Origin: Nitrospirales bacterium
GTDB lineage: Bacteria; Nitrospirota; Nitrospiria; Nitrospirales; UBA8639
Assembly: GCA_029261355.1 (NCBI GenBank)
Contig: JAJDBM010000024.1
Span: forward strand, 186,001 to 250,000
Direction of reading: 5' to 3'
DNA length: 64,000 bases
In this document: piece by piece, positions 24,665 through 33,804 of the stretch
Layout of the letters: every line of letters begins with the position of its first letter
Numbering within the stretch: the first letter of the stretch is position 1
Position numbers and translations under genes: made by a program
The notes under the pieces: generated by a model
Database searches by the model: none
Told to the model about the DNA's origin: nothing
What the model saw: only the letters and a program-made list of their open reading frames with translations

Positions 24665-25822
24665 ATGATTGTTGTCGGGTTGATGTCTGGAACTTCGGCT
24701 GATGGTGTTGATGTCGCCATTGTGAACATTCGTGGAAAACAGCATCGACTGAAAGTGAGCTTACAACATTTTGAAGCAGTTTCGTATTCACCAGCTCTTC
24801 GGTCACGAATATTGGCCGCAGCAGAAAATGGACATGTTGCCGAAATCTGCCATTTACACGCATTACTTGGTGAAATATTTGCCAAAGCCACGCTCAAAGC
24901 CATCGCCCAGTCAGGACTGAAGCCTGAACAGATCCACCTCCTAGGCTCTCACGGCCAAACCCTTCATCATCTTCCTAAACTCAAGCGCGAAGCAGGAATC
25001 GGACCGATTCGCTCAACATTACAAATCAGTGATCCAGCCATTATTGCCGAACGCACAGGGATCACCACGATTGCTGATTTTCGTTCCAGGGATATGGCAG
25101 CTGGAGGGGAAGGCGCACCTCTGGCCCCTTACGCCCATCATTTACTCTTTCAACATCGTTCACGAACACGGCTCGTGGTCAACCTTGGCGGCATCGCAAA
25201 TGTCACAGTCTTACCAGCTGGCTCATCTCTCGAACATGTTCAAGCGTTTGATACTGGACCATGTAACATGTTGCTCGACGGAGTCACGACCCAACTGTCA
25301 AACGGTAAACACACGATGGACCGAGGAGGACGACTGGCAAAACCTGGGCAAGTGGACTCGACGATTCTCCGGTTTCTCTTGTCGCATCCCTATCTACTCA
25401 AACAGCCCCCCAAATCTACAGGAAGAGAAGAGTTTGGTCAGGCCTATGTTCAGAAATTATTACAAAGAGCTCAAAAGCGTCGCCTATCTCTTTCCGATGT
25501 CCTAGCGACCTGCTGTCGATTCCTTGCCTTGTCCATCAGCCAGTCCAATAATTGGATTAAACAGGATATTCATGAAGTGATCATCGGGGGGGGGGGAATC
25601 TACAATACATCCCTTGTCAAAGAACTGGGCAATGCATTTTCTCCAGTACCGGTTCGTACAATGGATGACTGCGGATCGTTCGGTAAAGCATTCGAAGCCA
25701 TAGCCTTTGCCATGCTGGCCTACCAATCGTTCCATGGTGTCTGTGCCAATATCCCCACAGTCACTGGGGCCCGACATCCAGTGGTCTTAGGCACGATAAC
25801 CCCAGGCCGAGTGAAAAGTTGA
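24665..25822 (+). CDS. anmK: Anhydro-N-acetylmuramic acid kinase
   Basis: This 385-residue sugar kinase-like protein has the AnmK hallmarks: GLMSGTSADGVDVA at the N-terminus, LLGSHGQTLHH, a long VVNLGGIANVT strand, FDTGPCNMLLDG and IIGGGGIYN near residue 310. It phosphorylates and hydrates 1,6-anhydro-MurNAc to MurNAc-6-phosphate in peptidoglycan recycling. The full length is kept. An 11-base G tract at 25586-25596 encodes the last glycine motif and could slip. The next gene overlaps by four bases. Confidence 0.96.
   Translation: MIVVGLMSGTSADGVDVAIVNIRGKQHRLKVSLQHFEAVSYSPALRSRILAAAENGHVAEICHLHALLGEIFAKATLKAIAQSGLKPEQIHLLGSHGQTLHHLPKLKREAGIGPIRSTLQISDPAIIAERTGITTIADFRSRDMAAGGEGAPLAPYAHHLLFQHRSRTRLVVNLGGIANVTVLPAGSSLEHVQAFDTGPCNMLLDGVTTQLSNGKHTMDRGGRLAKPGQVDSTILRFLLSHPYLLKQPPKSTGREEFGQAYVQKLLQRAQKRRLSLSDVLATCCRFLALSISQSNNWIKQDIHEVIIGGGGIYNTSLVKELGNAFSPVPVRTMDDCGSFGKAFEAIAFAMLAYQSFHGVCANIPTVTGARHPVVLGTITPGRVKS
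25586..25596 (+). repeat. Eleven-G homopolymer inside anmK
   Basis: Eleven consecutive G residues lie in the codons for the conserved IIGGGGIYN motif. Such a tract is a classical site for replication slippage; gain or loss of one base would truncate the protein. Confidence 0.9.
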
Positions 25823-26424
25823 ACGTGACTCTCAAAGTGTTCACACTCCCGCCTTCTGATCTAACAGGCTCGCTCTCTTTTCTTTCTCAATTTTCCAATA
25901 TTGGACTCCCCGCAGTTCTCATCAGCTTCTTGGTTGTCGTGATCATAATTCTTGTGTTCATGTTGAGTCGCCCGTTGAGTTCCTCCAGAATGCCAGATAT
26001 TCCAATTGATCAAGTTCTCAGCACGTTGACAACTTCAATGCGGCCACTGTTTCTTAGTACCGAAGCATCACTGTTTAATATGCTACGGTTAGCTGTTCAA
26101 GATCGCTATCTCATCTTTGCGAAGCTTCCCCTCCTCACGGTCATCACGATTGAAGAAAACGACCCGAACACACGAAAAATAATCATGAGAGCCATGCAGC
26201 ATGTCAGGATAGACATTGCGATGATTCATCCTGGCACACTTCAACTAGAAAAGATCATTCGTTTTATGACTCCGGAAACCTCTGCTACTCAACCCTCCGA
26301 CAAAGAACGACTCGTCACAGCAACCTTACAATCTGCAGAAATTGACACCTACACCCTTGACACGAGCATTGCCTACACCATTCCAGAAATCCTCACGGTT
26401 CTGAATTTAGCTGATGAGGACTGA
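25819..26424 (+). CDS. Membrane-anchored protein with DUF2726-like segment
   Basis: About 200 residues. There is one strong membrane helix at about 32-50 (AVLISFLVVVIIILVFML). A cytoplasmic domain follows, whose start (LFLSTEASLFNMLRLAVQDRYLIFAKLPLLTVI) resembles the opening of DUF2726, a restriction-endonuclease-like fold, but the later catalytic-type motifs are not obvious. The frame begins with TTG at 25819, overlapping anmK; GTG at 25825 is an alternative. It is probably co-transcribed with anmK. Function is unknown. Confidence 0.6.
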   Translation: MNVTLKVFTLPPSDLTGSLSFLSQFSNIGLPAVLISFLVVVIIILVFMLSRPLSSSRMPDIPIDQVLSTLTTSMRPLFLSTEASLFNMLRLAVQDRYLIFAKLPLLTVITIEENDPNTRKIIMRAMQHVRIDIAMIHPGTLQLEKIIRFMTPETSATQPSDKERLVTATLQSAEIDTYTLDTSIAYTIPEILTVLNLADED

Positions 26425-26501
26425 GCCACATGGCTCAACTCTCTTTCGTCCGATTCCATATGAAAATCAAGGGCATCGGCCAAAGAATATTGGGAAAATA
26501 A

Positions 26502-27122
26502 TTAGGAAAGGATAATAGGAAGCATCGAACGAAAGGTGGCATGGCCAGTTTCTATGACAAGACCCGATTGTATGATTGGATCTGTTAATGAAATAAAACG
26601 CGCCAATTTCAGCGAAGATCTATGGGCTAATACCGCAGCAGTTTGGGACTTGCGATCATTCGTCAATTCCATTGTATAGCCCGGACCATACTTCCATTCC
26701 CACAATGACGGACTAAGACACAAGTGAATGTTGTGATCAGCAATTACCGTCCAATGATTTATGAGATTTTCTTTATATCGCCGAATGTTAGGACCTTCTA
26801 AAATCAACGAAAAGACCATATGATGGCCCCACCAAAATAGGGAACGAAAAGCGAATTTTTCTTCTCGCGTGAAGTATCGTGGATAATCGAGATACTGATA
26901 GGGAAAATCTTCCAAATGCTCCCCTTTCACAAACTGCACAGCATCAGGACTAAAATTCAGTGGAGCAACGAGATTCTGTCCTGTCAATTCTGATTTGAGA
27001 TGCCCTTGAAGTTCCTCTAGAATCTTGCGAACCTGAAGAGTGACTTTTGCTTTGGTACGAAAAAAATCTGTATCAGCAATACAGGCGACTTCTTCTGGTG
27101 AAAATGAATGGATTTGATTCAT
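26502..27122 (-). CDS. Hypothetical cytoplasmic protein
   Basis: This 206-residue protein has no signal peptide and no membrane helix. The sequence is aromatic-rich in the middle (FPYQYLDYPRYFTREEKFAFRSLFWWGHHMVFSLIL) with a WxW-type segment (SPSLWEWKYGPGYTMEL). I do not recognise the family. Codon use and gene form look real, with a normal start and stop and no competing frame. It lies convergent to the anmK pair and divergent from exonuclease III. Confidence 0.7.
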   Translation of the reverse strand: MNQIHSFSPEEVACIADTDFFRTKAKVTLQVRKILEELQGHLKSELTGQNLVAPLNFSPDAVQFVKGEHLEDFPYQYLDYPRYFTREEKFAFRSLFWWGHHMVFSLILEGPNIRRYKENLINHWTVIADHNIHLCLSPSLWEWKYGPGYTMELTNDRKSQTAAVLAHRSSLKLARFISLTDPIIQSGLVIETGHATFRSMLPIILS

Positions 27123-27223
27123 GACGATGGAAAAACGTCCTTCGTGAACAGTCGATCGTGTCTCGTCAAAAAGATTAAAGCAATTTCATGCAAGTAACAA
27201 ATGACGCTTTCATTTAAGGTGTT

Positions 27224-28012
27224 ATGAAAATCGCCACATACAACGTCAATTCAATTCGTAAACGTCTTCCGATTGTCTTGCAATGGCTCACCCTCAACTC
27301 TCCAGACGTTCTCTGCCTTCAAGAAACCAAGGTACAAGATCCTGACTTCCCCTTGGAAGCCTTTGCCAATACAGGCTATCACATTACCTTTCAAGGCATG
27401 AAGTCTTATAACGGCGTGGCTATCCTAAGCCGGACTCCCCCAGAGTCAGTCTCTACTGGGTTTGGAGACGATGAAGAACACAAGGATGATCCCATGCGCC
27501 TGATGCATGTCGTCATACACGGCATCACGATTCTGAATACCTATGTCCCTCAAGGAGCCTCGCTTGATTCACCCAAATACCAATATAAACTCGACTGGTT
27601 TAGAAGGCTGATGCAGTACTTCCAATGCCATTTATCTCGAAAGAAACCAGTCATATGGTGCGGCGACATGAATGTCGCACCAGAATCAATCGATGTTCAT
27701 CACCCAGAAAAACATCTCAAACATGTCTGCTTTCATGAAACGATTCGGAAAGCGTACTATAAAACCGTGGCATGGGGATTTATTGATGTATTTCGTGCCC
27801 ACTATCCCAAAAAACAACAGTTTACCTTTTGGGACTACCGACAGCCTCCTGCGCTAGAGGCCAATCGCGGTTGGAGAATTGATCATATTCTTGCGACTCC
27901 CTGCTTGGCTGAAACCTGTACCAAAGTCGCCGTTGACCTCAGTCCCCGACAAGCAGAAACCCCCTCGGATCACACAGTGTTGTGGGCTCAGTTCTCTGGT
28001 GAGATTAAGTGA
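27224..28012 (+). CDS. xthA: Exodeoxyribonuclease III
   Basis: This 262-residue protein has the full AP-endonuclease/ExoIII signature: MKIATYNVNSIRKRLP, CLQETK, NTYVPQG, IWCGDMNVAPESIDVHHP, FTFWDYR, GWRIDHILAT and the final SDHTVLWA. These supply the metal-binding Glu, the Asp-Asn pair and the catalytic His. It removes abasic sites and 3' blocks in base-excision repair. It stands alone on the plus strand. Confidence 0.97.
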   Translation: MKIATYNVNSIRKRLPIVLQWLTLNSPDVLCLQETKVQDPDFPLEAFANTGYHITFQGMKSYNGVAILSRTPPESVSTGFGDDEEHKDDPMRLMHVVIHGITILNTYVPQGASLDSPKYQYKLDWFRRLMQYFQCHLSRKKPVIWCGDMNVAPESIDVHHPEKHLKHVCFHETIRKAYYKTVAWGFIDVFRAHYPKKQQFTFWDYRQPPALEANRGWRIDHILATPCLAETCTKVAVDLSPRQAETPSDHTVLWAQFSGEIK

Positions 28013-28263
28013 AGCCTTAGCATAGCCCGCTAAAGCATTGATGAAAGGCAACAAACTTATCCAAAGACCCTGCGATTATGTAAGTCTTTGCGTAGGTTCA
28101 TTCAATTGAAGTTCGTATAACCATGACTTGAACAAGTCTGTGGCAATATGAACCTTCTATTGGTGATCCGTCCTAAAATAGGAGACTATCCGATAGATAC
28201 GATAAGCAGAACTTCCCACGATAGAGACGGTAATTTAGGGGAGTATGGACCGACTCATTCAGA

Positions 28264-28863
28264 TTACTTTTGTGACTTTTTACGTCGAGGTTTGCTGGAC
28301 TCTTCAACTAGCACATTTTCCGGTGGAATGAACACACCACATGCAACCACGGTCGTCCAGAGATTCGGTTTCCCGATTGCTGACTGGGTGATATTTTGAG
28401 TCCGCACGATTTTGCCACCCATTTTGAAGACCTGCTCTCGTTCCTTCCACGCTGCATCTGGATCAAAATCAATTCCAAGAGTTGTTGCCAGCATCTGTGC
28501 AGCTAAATCTTCGGTATAGTCCCCAGCTTCTTCGTCAGTTTCGCCATAGGCATGATGTTCGGACAGATACCCATAATGAGATTCACGTCCCGTGGGAATG
28601 GCGAGTCCAATAGAAGCTGAGATCAGACGATTACGTTCGTTTGTTTCCGAACGGGCCATCACACAAAATGTTATTTCACCTGGATTAAGGAGTTTTTCTC
28701 CTCGTTTCCTTGGAATGATTTTGCAATCTGGAGGGAAAATCGATGAGACCGTGACTAAATTACAATAGGCAATCCCAGCGCTACGTAAGGCTTCTTCAAA
28801 GGAGGTGAGCTTTTCTCGATGCACCCCAACTCCTCGAGTTAAAAACATATGCTTTGGTACCAT
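28264..28863 (-). CDS. pdaD: Pyruvoyl-dependent arginine decarboxylase
   Basis: This 199-residue protein starts with [29 protein letters not shown], and the processing site TVSSIFPP (second Ser about 41) would self-cleave to create the pyruvoyl cofactor. Other matches are [32 protein letters not shown] and [18 protein letters not shown]. The enzyme converts arginine to agmatine for polyamine synthesis. The C-terminus has an extra basic tail ([10 protein letters not shown]). Agmatine-processing genes are not in the window, but a DHS-like gene lies 3 kb upstream on the same strand. Confidence 0.94.
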   Translation of the reverse strand: MVPKHMFLTRGVGVHREKLTSFEEALRSAGIAYCNLVTVSSIFPPDCKIIPRKRGEKLLNPGEITFCVMARSETNERNRLISASIGLAIPTGRESHYGYLSEHHAYGETDEEAGDYTEDLAAQMLATTLGIDFDPDAAWKEREQVFKMGGKIVRTQNITQSAIGKPNLWTTVVACGVFIPPENVLVEESSKPRRKKSQK

Positions 28864-29140
28864 AGCGCCTTCCTTTCCCTCAGAAACCTAAAATATTGAC
28901 ATCCATTCAACTTCTTGACCTGCCTGACACACCCATACCCTCTTATTCAATAACACGACTGTACGCTGTTGTAGAGTCAAGAAAACGGTGATCATGAAGG
29001 AAAGGTGATAAAGCCTCAACCCGAAGTGATCATATTTACCAAGACTAGAGGGTCAGGTGCAAGATTGAAGTGATGGAAAAATGTGACGTTTCTCTCGGCG
29101 GCAGCTCTTCAGAGCAACAACCCTCACGAAATTCTACCTT

Positions 29141-30574
29141 TTACGTTGGAACATTCCAAACCAATAACTTCGGTTCTGTCATTTCTTGAATGGCATACTT
29201 GACCCCTTCTCGGCCAAGGCCAGAGTCCTTTACACCACCGTAGGGCATATGATCAGCCCGAAATGTTGGAATTTCATTAGCGAGGACTGTTCCGACCTCA
29301 AGCTGCTGAAACGCTCGAAAAACTTTAGACATATTCTGGGTAAATACGCCAGCCTGTAATCCATAGGCTGAGTCATTGAGTTGCTTAAGGGCCTCATCAA
29401 ACTGCCGATATGGAGTAACTGTGACAACTGGGCCAAATACTTCCTGACAAGAAACTTTCATCTGCGGATTCACATCGGTCAGCACAGTCGGCATCATGAT
29501 GGCTCCCTGCCGCGTTCCTCCTATGCGGATCTTGGCACCCTGGCCCATCGCATCATTGACCCATGCCTCAACTCGCTGAGCCGCAGGTTCATCGATCAGT
29601 GGACCCACAATCGTGTTCTCTTGGGAAGGATCTCCCACAACAACAGAGCGAACTCGATCAAGAATTTTCTCAACCACGTCTTCGTAAATAGACTCATGCG
29701 CATAAACACGTTGGACGGAAATGCAGGTTTGACCAGCATAGCCAAATCCACCCGCCACACAACGTTGTACCGCGACATCCAGATTAGCATCAGGTTCGAT
29801 CACGACTCCAGCATTCCCACCTAACTCTAGAAGAACTCGTTTCTTTCCGGCCTTGGCTTTTAGCATCCACCCCACCGCCGCACTTCCCGTAAAACTCAAT
29901 ACACTGAAAGATGGTGCCTGGACCAGTTTTTCTGCCATCTCATTTGAACATGGCACCACATCCATAGAACCAGCCGGTAGATCCGACTCTCGAATCAACT
30001 CACCCAAGAGCAAAGCCGTGAGCGGGGTTTGAGGAGCAGGCTTAATGACAATAGGGTTTCCCGCAGCCAAACTCGGCGCCACTTTGTGTGCCACAAGATT
30101 AAGAGGAAAGTTGAATGGGGTGATGCCGAGGACAGGCCCGATGGGGAAGCGTCGGACCATGCCAGAAAAACTCTCCATACCCGGGCTCAAGTCTAGTGGG
30201 ATCACTTCACCAGGTATACGTTTTGATTCCTCACTCGCAATCTCAAATGTTTGAATGGCACGATCCACCTCTCGGCGAGCATCAGTTATCGGTTTTCCAG
30301 ATTCGGCACAAATTGTCTGCGCAAATTCTTCTCGTCGTCGCTGAAGCGAGGAGGCAATCTGCTGCAGCGCCTTGGCCCTGACATGAATAGGAAGATCTTT
30401 AAGGGAAGAAAATGCCTGCGTGGTAGATTGAAGAACGCTCGTAATTTCGGACTCGCCTGCCTGACAAACAGATGCAACCTCCCGTTGATCATAGGGACTG
30501 AGAATGGGCTCAACCTGAGAGGTACGCACCCATTCTGAACCAATGAGAAAGGGGCGAGACATGTCTGTCGACAT
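29141..30574 (-). CDS. NAD(P)-dependent aldehyde dehydrogenase
   Basis: This 477-residue ALDH has an N-terminal Rossmann part with GITPFNFPLNLVAHKVAPSLAAGN, the NAD site FTGSAAVGW, the catalytic Glu in LELGGNAG and the catalytic Cys in GYAGQTCISVQR. The C-terminal GPVVTVTPYR and PYGGVKDSGLGREG are also present. It resembles the lactaldehyde/phosphonoacetaldehyde/SSADH-like group. A role in oxidising an amino-aldehyde from polyamine breakdown would fit the neighbourhood but is only inference. Confidence 0.93.
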   Translation of the reverse strand: MSTDMSRPFLIGSEWVRTSQVEPILSPYDQREVASVCQAGESEITSVLQSTTQAFSSLKDLPIHVRAKALQQIASSLQRRREEFAQTICAESGKPITDARREVDRAIQTFEIASEESKRIPGEVIPLDLSPGMESFSGMVRRFPIGPVLGITPFNFPLNLVAHKVAPSLAAGNPIVIKPAPQTPLTALLLGELIRESDLPAGSMDVVPCSNEMAEKLVQAPSFSVLSFTGSAAVGWMLKAKAGKKRVLLELGGNAGVVIEPDANLDVAVQRCVAGGFGYAGQTCISVQRVYAHESIYEDVVEKILDRVRSVVVGDPSQENTIVGPLIDEPAAQRVEAWVNDAMGQGAKIRIGGTRQGAIMMPTVLTDVNPQMKVSCQEVFGPVVTVTPYRQFDEALKQLNDSAYGLQAGVFTQNMSKVFRAFQQLEVGTVLANEIPTFRADHMPYGGVKDSGLGREGVKYAIQEMTEPKLLVWNVPT

Positions 30575-30588
30575 AAAAGTCTTAGAAG

Positions 30589-30873
30589 TTAGATAGAAAG
30601 AGAATCGTCAACCTTTGATATTAACTCAGCTGACGGCGTGGACGTTCCTGATTGTGCCCCGAGTGCCTGAGCCTTTTGAATCAGTTCTTCGGTGCCCCAA
30701 TCTTTGAGTGAGTCGAAGGAGAATGCCTCAAAGGATGAAACAGCTCCACAACCTGGGCACCCTTGAATTGGGACTTGTGCTCGAAACACTTCTTCGAGAC
30801 AATTCATGCACACAAAAAGATCAGGGTCGCCTACCGGACATTCAATAGACCAAAATGAAGAAGAGTCAGACAT
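30589..30873 (-). CDS. Small zinc-ribbon protein
   Basis: About 94 residues from ATG at 30873. Two CxxC knuckles, CMNC and CPGC, lie about 18 residues apart and suggest a zinc ribbon, with a Ser/Thr-rich C-terminal tail. The frame is open to 30978, but the first 35 residues are not compositionally protein-like, and AAAGGAG lies upstream of the ATG at 30873. It lies directly upstream of the aldehyde dehydrogenase with a small gap and may be co-transcribed. Function is unknown. Confidence 0.7.
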   Translation of the reverse strand: MSDSSSFWSIECPVGDPDLFVCMNCLEEVFRAQVPIQGCPGCGAVSSFEAFSFDSLKDWGTEELIQKAQALGAQSGTSTPSAELISKVDDSLSI

Positions 30874-31026
30874 AGCGCTTGAAAACTCCTTTAGGTAAGA
30901 CTGTTCAACATGCCTGTCACAGATCAAGAAGCGGACCCTTACAGGGTATAGTAATTGAAAAAAGGATAGAGGGGTCACTCAAAGAACGCAAGAGTATCCC
31001 TGTGCACTGCTAATGGAACACAAAGA

Positions 31027-31746
31027 CTACGATGCCTGATCAGGTTGAGAGGGAGCGGATTTTAAAACTTTCTCAATCTCTTCTTGAAAAGTTTCATAGG
31101 GAAACGCTCCAGGAATCATCACCATCTCCCCGTCTTTCGGAAGTGCCGTGAGAAATATGACAAAACCAGGGGTACCGCGGATACCCAATGTCCCACCCTC
31201 AATTCGATCCTGATAAATTGCCTTCACATATGTTTCGTCCGTCAAACATTGTGAAAATACGGGGACATCAAGCCCCAACTCTTTGGCATATCCCTGTATT
31301 TGCTCAACAGAAAAACGTTGTCCACTATTAAAGAGTCGATCATGCATGGGCCAATAGGCACCTTGGGCCCCGGCACATCGTGAAGCCTGCGAAGCATGGA
31401 GGCCTGGACCGCCAGGGGCACGAGGAAAGTCTCGATAGACAAAACGAACCTTTCCCGTATCGATATATTCTGACAAAAGCTTGGGGAATGTTTCATGAAA
31501 AAACTTTTCACAATAGCCGCAGGTAAAATCTGAATATTCTAACACCGTGACCGGCGCCTTCGGATTTCCTCGAACAATGTCACTATCACGAACAAGAAAA
31601 TCAGGAGACACTTCCGCAGCCATGACACTTGGGCTGAGAAATAGCAGTAGACCAAGAATCCCGACGGCAAGAATCTGAGACACCACAGCCTCTGATTGTT
31701 TCAGTCTCTGAACGAACATATTGACGTGTTGTTTGTGTTGTTTCAT
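31027..31746 (-). CDS. DsbA-family thiol-disulfide protein, membrane-anchored
   Basis: This 239-residue protein has an N-terminal membrane or signal segment (about 20-43, ending VMAAEVSPD). A DSBA-like thioredoxin fold follows: VTVLEYSDFTCGYCEKFFHETFP holds the CGYC active site and the later GIRGTPGFVIF has the cis-Pro region. The helical insert includes CAGAQG and CLTDE, so more Cys residues are present. It is predicted to act in periplasmic disulfide formation or isomerisation, BdbD/DsbA-like. The dsbB/vkor partner is not seen here. Confidence 0.92.
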   Translation of the reverse strand: MKQHKQHVNMFVQRLKQSEAVVSQILAVGILGLLLFLSPSVMAAEVSPDFLVRDSDIVRGNPKAPVTVLEYSDFTCGYCEKFFHETFPKLLSEYIDTGKVRFVYRDFPRAPGGPGLHASQASRCAGAQGAYWPMHDRLFNSGQRFSVEQIQGYAKELGLDVPVFSQCLTDETYVKAIYQDRIEGGTLGIRGTPGFVIFLTALPKDGEMVMIPGAFPYETFQEEIEKVLKSAPSQPDQAS

Positions 31747-31839
31747 AAAAACGCCCTTTAGCTGACAGAATGGGTAAGCGATATCAAGTTTTCCTTTAGA
31801 CCATCATTTTTGTTCGTCACATTCTACCACATGATGACC

Positions 31840-32949
31840 TTACGATACCCGGGACGACTTGCTTCTTCTACGCTCAAGGAGCCCCATCATCAATAAAGGC
31901 CACACAACCGTGGCATCACTCAACACTTCTGAGAACTGCCCACCCTCTTCTTGTGGGACAAACTTTCCCCACGATACGCCCTCTTGATATGTACAACCAC
32001 TCAGGCCACCCCAATAATCGGGTTCTGGACAAATCCGCACACCATATTGAAAACGTGGCGGTTTCAAGTCTGTGCCAAGTCGAAGGTTAAGAATTTCAAT
32101 ATAAGGTGGCGTCTGCTGTGCCCAATTTCTAGGAACCCCTCCTCCAATCGTGATAATTCCCAATTTCTTGGCAGAGAGCAATTGTTCCGCATAACTATTC
32201 AGATCCAAAAATGGATTGAACGTGGGCTGATATTGCCGTAATTGTTCCCACACTTCCTGATTGGACCCTTTATTAGAAGGAAGCTCATGACCCTGTCGAT
32301 AATGTTCTGCCATGGCCCAAATCGAGACGTCTAAACCCAATTCAGAATCGGTAAAGGCGGGCACATACACCGGCACCCCCTTCAAATAGGCACTTTTTAA
32401 AATAGCAGGCCCCTCAAAATTTTCAGTAAGGGTTTTTCCAAGTTCTCGATTGAGACGCTCTGATGACAAAGGTTCATTGGGCGACAACCGCTTCAAGGTT
32501 TCACCAACAACCTCCTCAACATGATTCAAATTGAGTTCCATTTCCAACGTATCATAAACCCGATTATAGCCCTTCTCGTACAATTCAGGATCGCTCATGG
32601 TCGGCTGATATTTATAATGGGTCGCTCCCACCGCTTCACTCATGCCATGCGCCATGAGTGCCCCAGTAGAAACCACGGCTTGGACCATCTCATGATCAAT
32701 CATGGCACTTATGATTTTCCCCATTTTGGCAATCGTCATCGCACCTGATAAGGTCATGACCACTTTGCAGTCGGGGTCTTCAATCATACTGGTCAACACA
32801 TCGAAGGCCTCGCCTAATCGACGCCCGCCAAATGCCGTTTTCTTCATGGCCGTTAATAAACCTGAGAAAGAATGAACAGCTTCTGGATCAAGTGACTCAA
32901 GTGCCTCGAGACCGTCTTGCTTGCCATCATGAAATTCACGAATGCTCAT
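31840..32949 (-). CDS. Bacterial deoxyhypusine-synthase-like protein, catalytic Lys position is Arg
   Basis: This 369-residue protein of the DHS fold includes the NAD-binding start (VVMTLSGAMTIAKMGKIISAMID), GYNRVYDTLEMEL, VPAFTDSELGLDVSIW and the final EGVSWGKFVPQ. Eukaryotic DHS uses a Lys in the motif GGGVVKHH to carry the butylamine group; here the matching stretch is IGGGVPRNWAQQ, with Arg at the Lys position. Bacteria lack the eIF5A substrate, so a small-molecule polyamine role is more likely. Its neighbour pdaD makes the polyamine precursor agmatine. Confidence 0.92.
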   Translation of the reverse strand: MSIREFHDGKQDGLEALESLDPEAVHSFSGLLTAMKKTAFGGRRLGEAFDVLTSMIEDPDCKVVMTLSGAMTIAKMGKIISAMIDHEMVQAVVSTGALMAHGMSEAVGATHYKYQPTMSDPELYEKGYNRVYDTLEMELNLNHVEEVVGETLKRLSPNEPLSSERLNRELGKTLTENFEGPAILKSAYLKGVPVYVPAFTDSELGLDVSIWAMAEHYRQGHELPSNKGSNQEVWEQLRQYQPTFNPFLDLNSYAEQLLSAKKLGIITIGGGVPRNWAQQTPPYIEILNLRLGTDLKPPRFQYGVRICPEPDYWGGLSGCTYQEGVSWGKFVPQEEGGQFSEVLSDATVVWPLLMMGLLERRRSKSSRVS

Positions 32950-33120
32950 ATAATACTCCGCTTTTTTTCAAACAATGAATGAGTAAAGCCGACGCGACTT
33001 TAGCACAAATTAGACAGGATTAAGGAGGGGGAATTCTGATATTTTGATGAGAAATTCAGGAGAATCAGCCTTCATCATCAGCAGCTCTTCTGATCTTCCA
33101 GCCGAAACGTCAGAAAAGGT

Positions 33121-33198
33121 TGGTGATCCCAACGGGATTTGAACCCGTGTCTGCACCTTGAGAGGGTGCCGTCCTAGGCCAAGCTAGACGATGGGATC
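33121..33198 (-). tRNA. tRNA-Glu (CUC)
   Basis: A full cloverleaf is visible. The acceptor is GATCCCA with TGGGATC, the D arm GTCTAG...CTAGGAC and the anticodon stem GCACC/GGTGC with loop CTCTCAA (anticodon CUC, glutamate). The T arm is CGGGTTCAAATCCCG. CCA is encoded at the 3' end after discriminator A. It stands alone. Confidence 0.97.
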
Positions 33199-33367
33199 AG
33201 CTAATCTATCTCGCAAAAACTTTTTATAGACAAGAATCAATACACCCCAGACTTTGCTGGATCAAGGAAAAGAACTCTACCACAGGCATATGCCCGGTGC
33301 AATTCACCTCGCACACCCACTGAAACGGTGGAGGCAACCAGACATACCAAGAGATGAAACTTACGAC

Positions 33368-33763
33368 CTAAATATCAGCAGATTCCACTCGAGAGCTCTT
33401 GCCTTTTACCGTCAGGACTCCACGCATGAACGGATGGATTCCACAATGGTAAGCATAGTCGCCTGCGGGGAGATTCGGCACAACAAACGTACCCCCCGGC
33501 TCAATCACAGGTGATTCAAAAGAACATTTCGATCTTCGCAAACAATTATCCGCAAGAATAGTATGGACTTCTCTTGTCCGATTCTCCCATTGCACCACTC
33601 CTCCAGCGACCATTGAAACTGTCTGTGGAGAGAAAAAAGGAGGCCGATGATCAATATGGATAGAAACCGTTTGTGAAGTGGCCATCGCTGACCAAGCCAT
33701 GCCAACAATTCCACTGAATAAGACAAACACGGCCAAAATCGATTTATCTGATATTTTCCTCAT
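33368..33763 (-). CDS. Plastocyanin-like cupredoxin, secreted
   Basis: This 131-residue protein has a signal peptide (about 1-28, ending AMA). The small blue-copper fold follows, with copper ligands visible as His in TREVHTI, Cys and His in YHCGIHPFM, and the following Met. A second Cys pair (DNCLRRSKC) may form a disulfide. It is probably a periplasmic electron carrier or copper protein. Its position next to the HtrA protease has no obvious functional link. In nitrite oxidisers small cupredoxins are common, which fits but does not prove the host type. Confidence 0.9.
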   Translation of the reverse strand: MRKISDKSILAVFVLFSGIVGMAWSAMATSQTVSIHIDHRPPFFSPQTVSMVAGGVVQWENRTREVHTILADNCLRRSKCSFESPVIEPGGTFVVPNLPAGDYAYHCGIHPFMRGVLTVKGKSSRVESADI

Positions 33764-33804
33764 AAATCATTTCACGCTAACGCGTACCTCTACTGAACCT
33801 GTCC

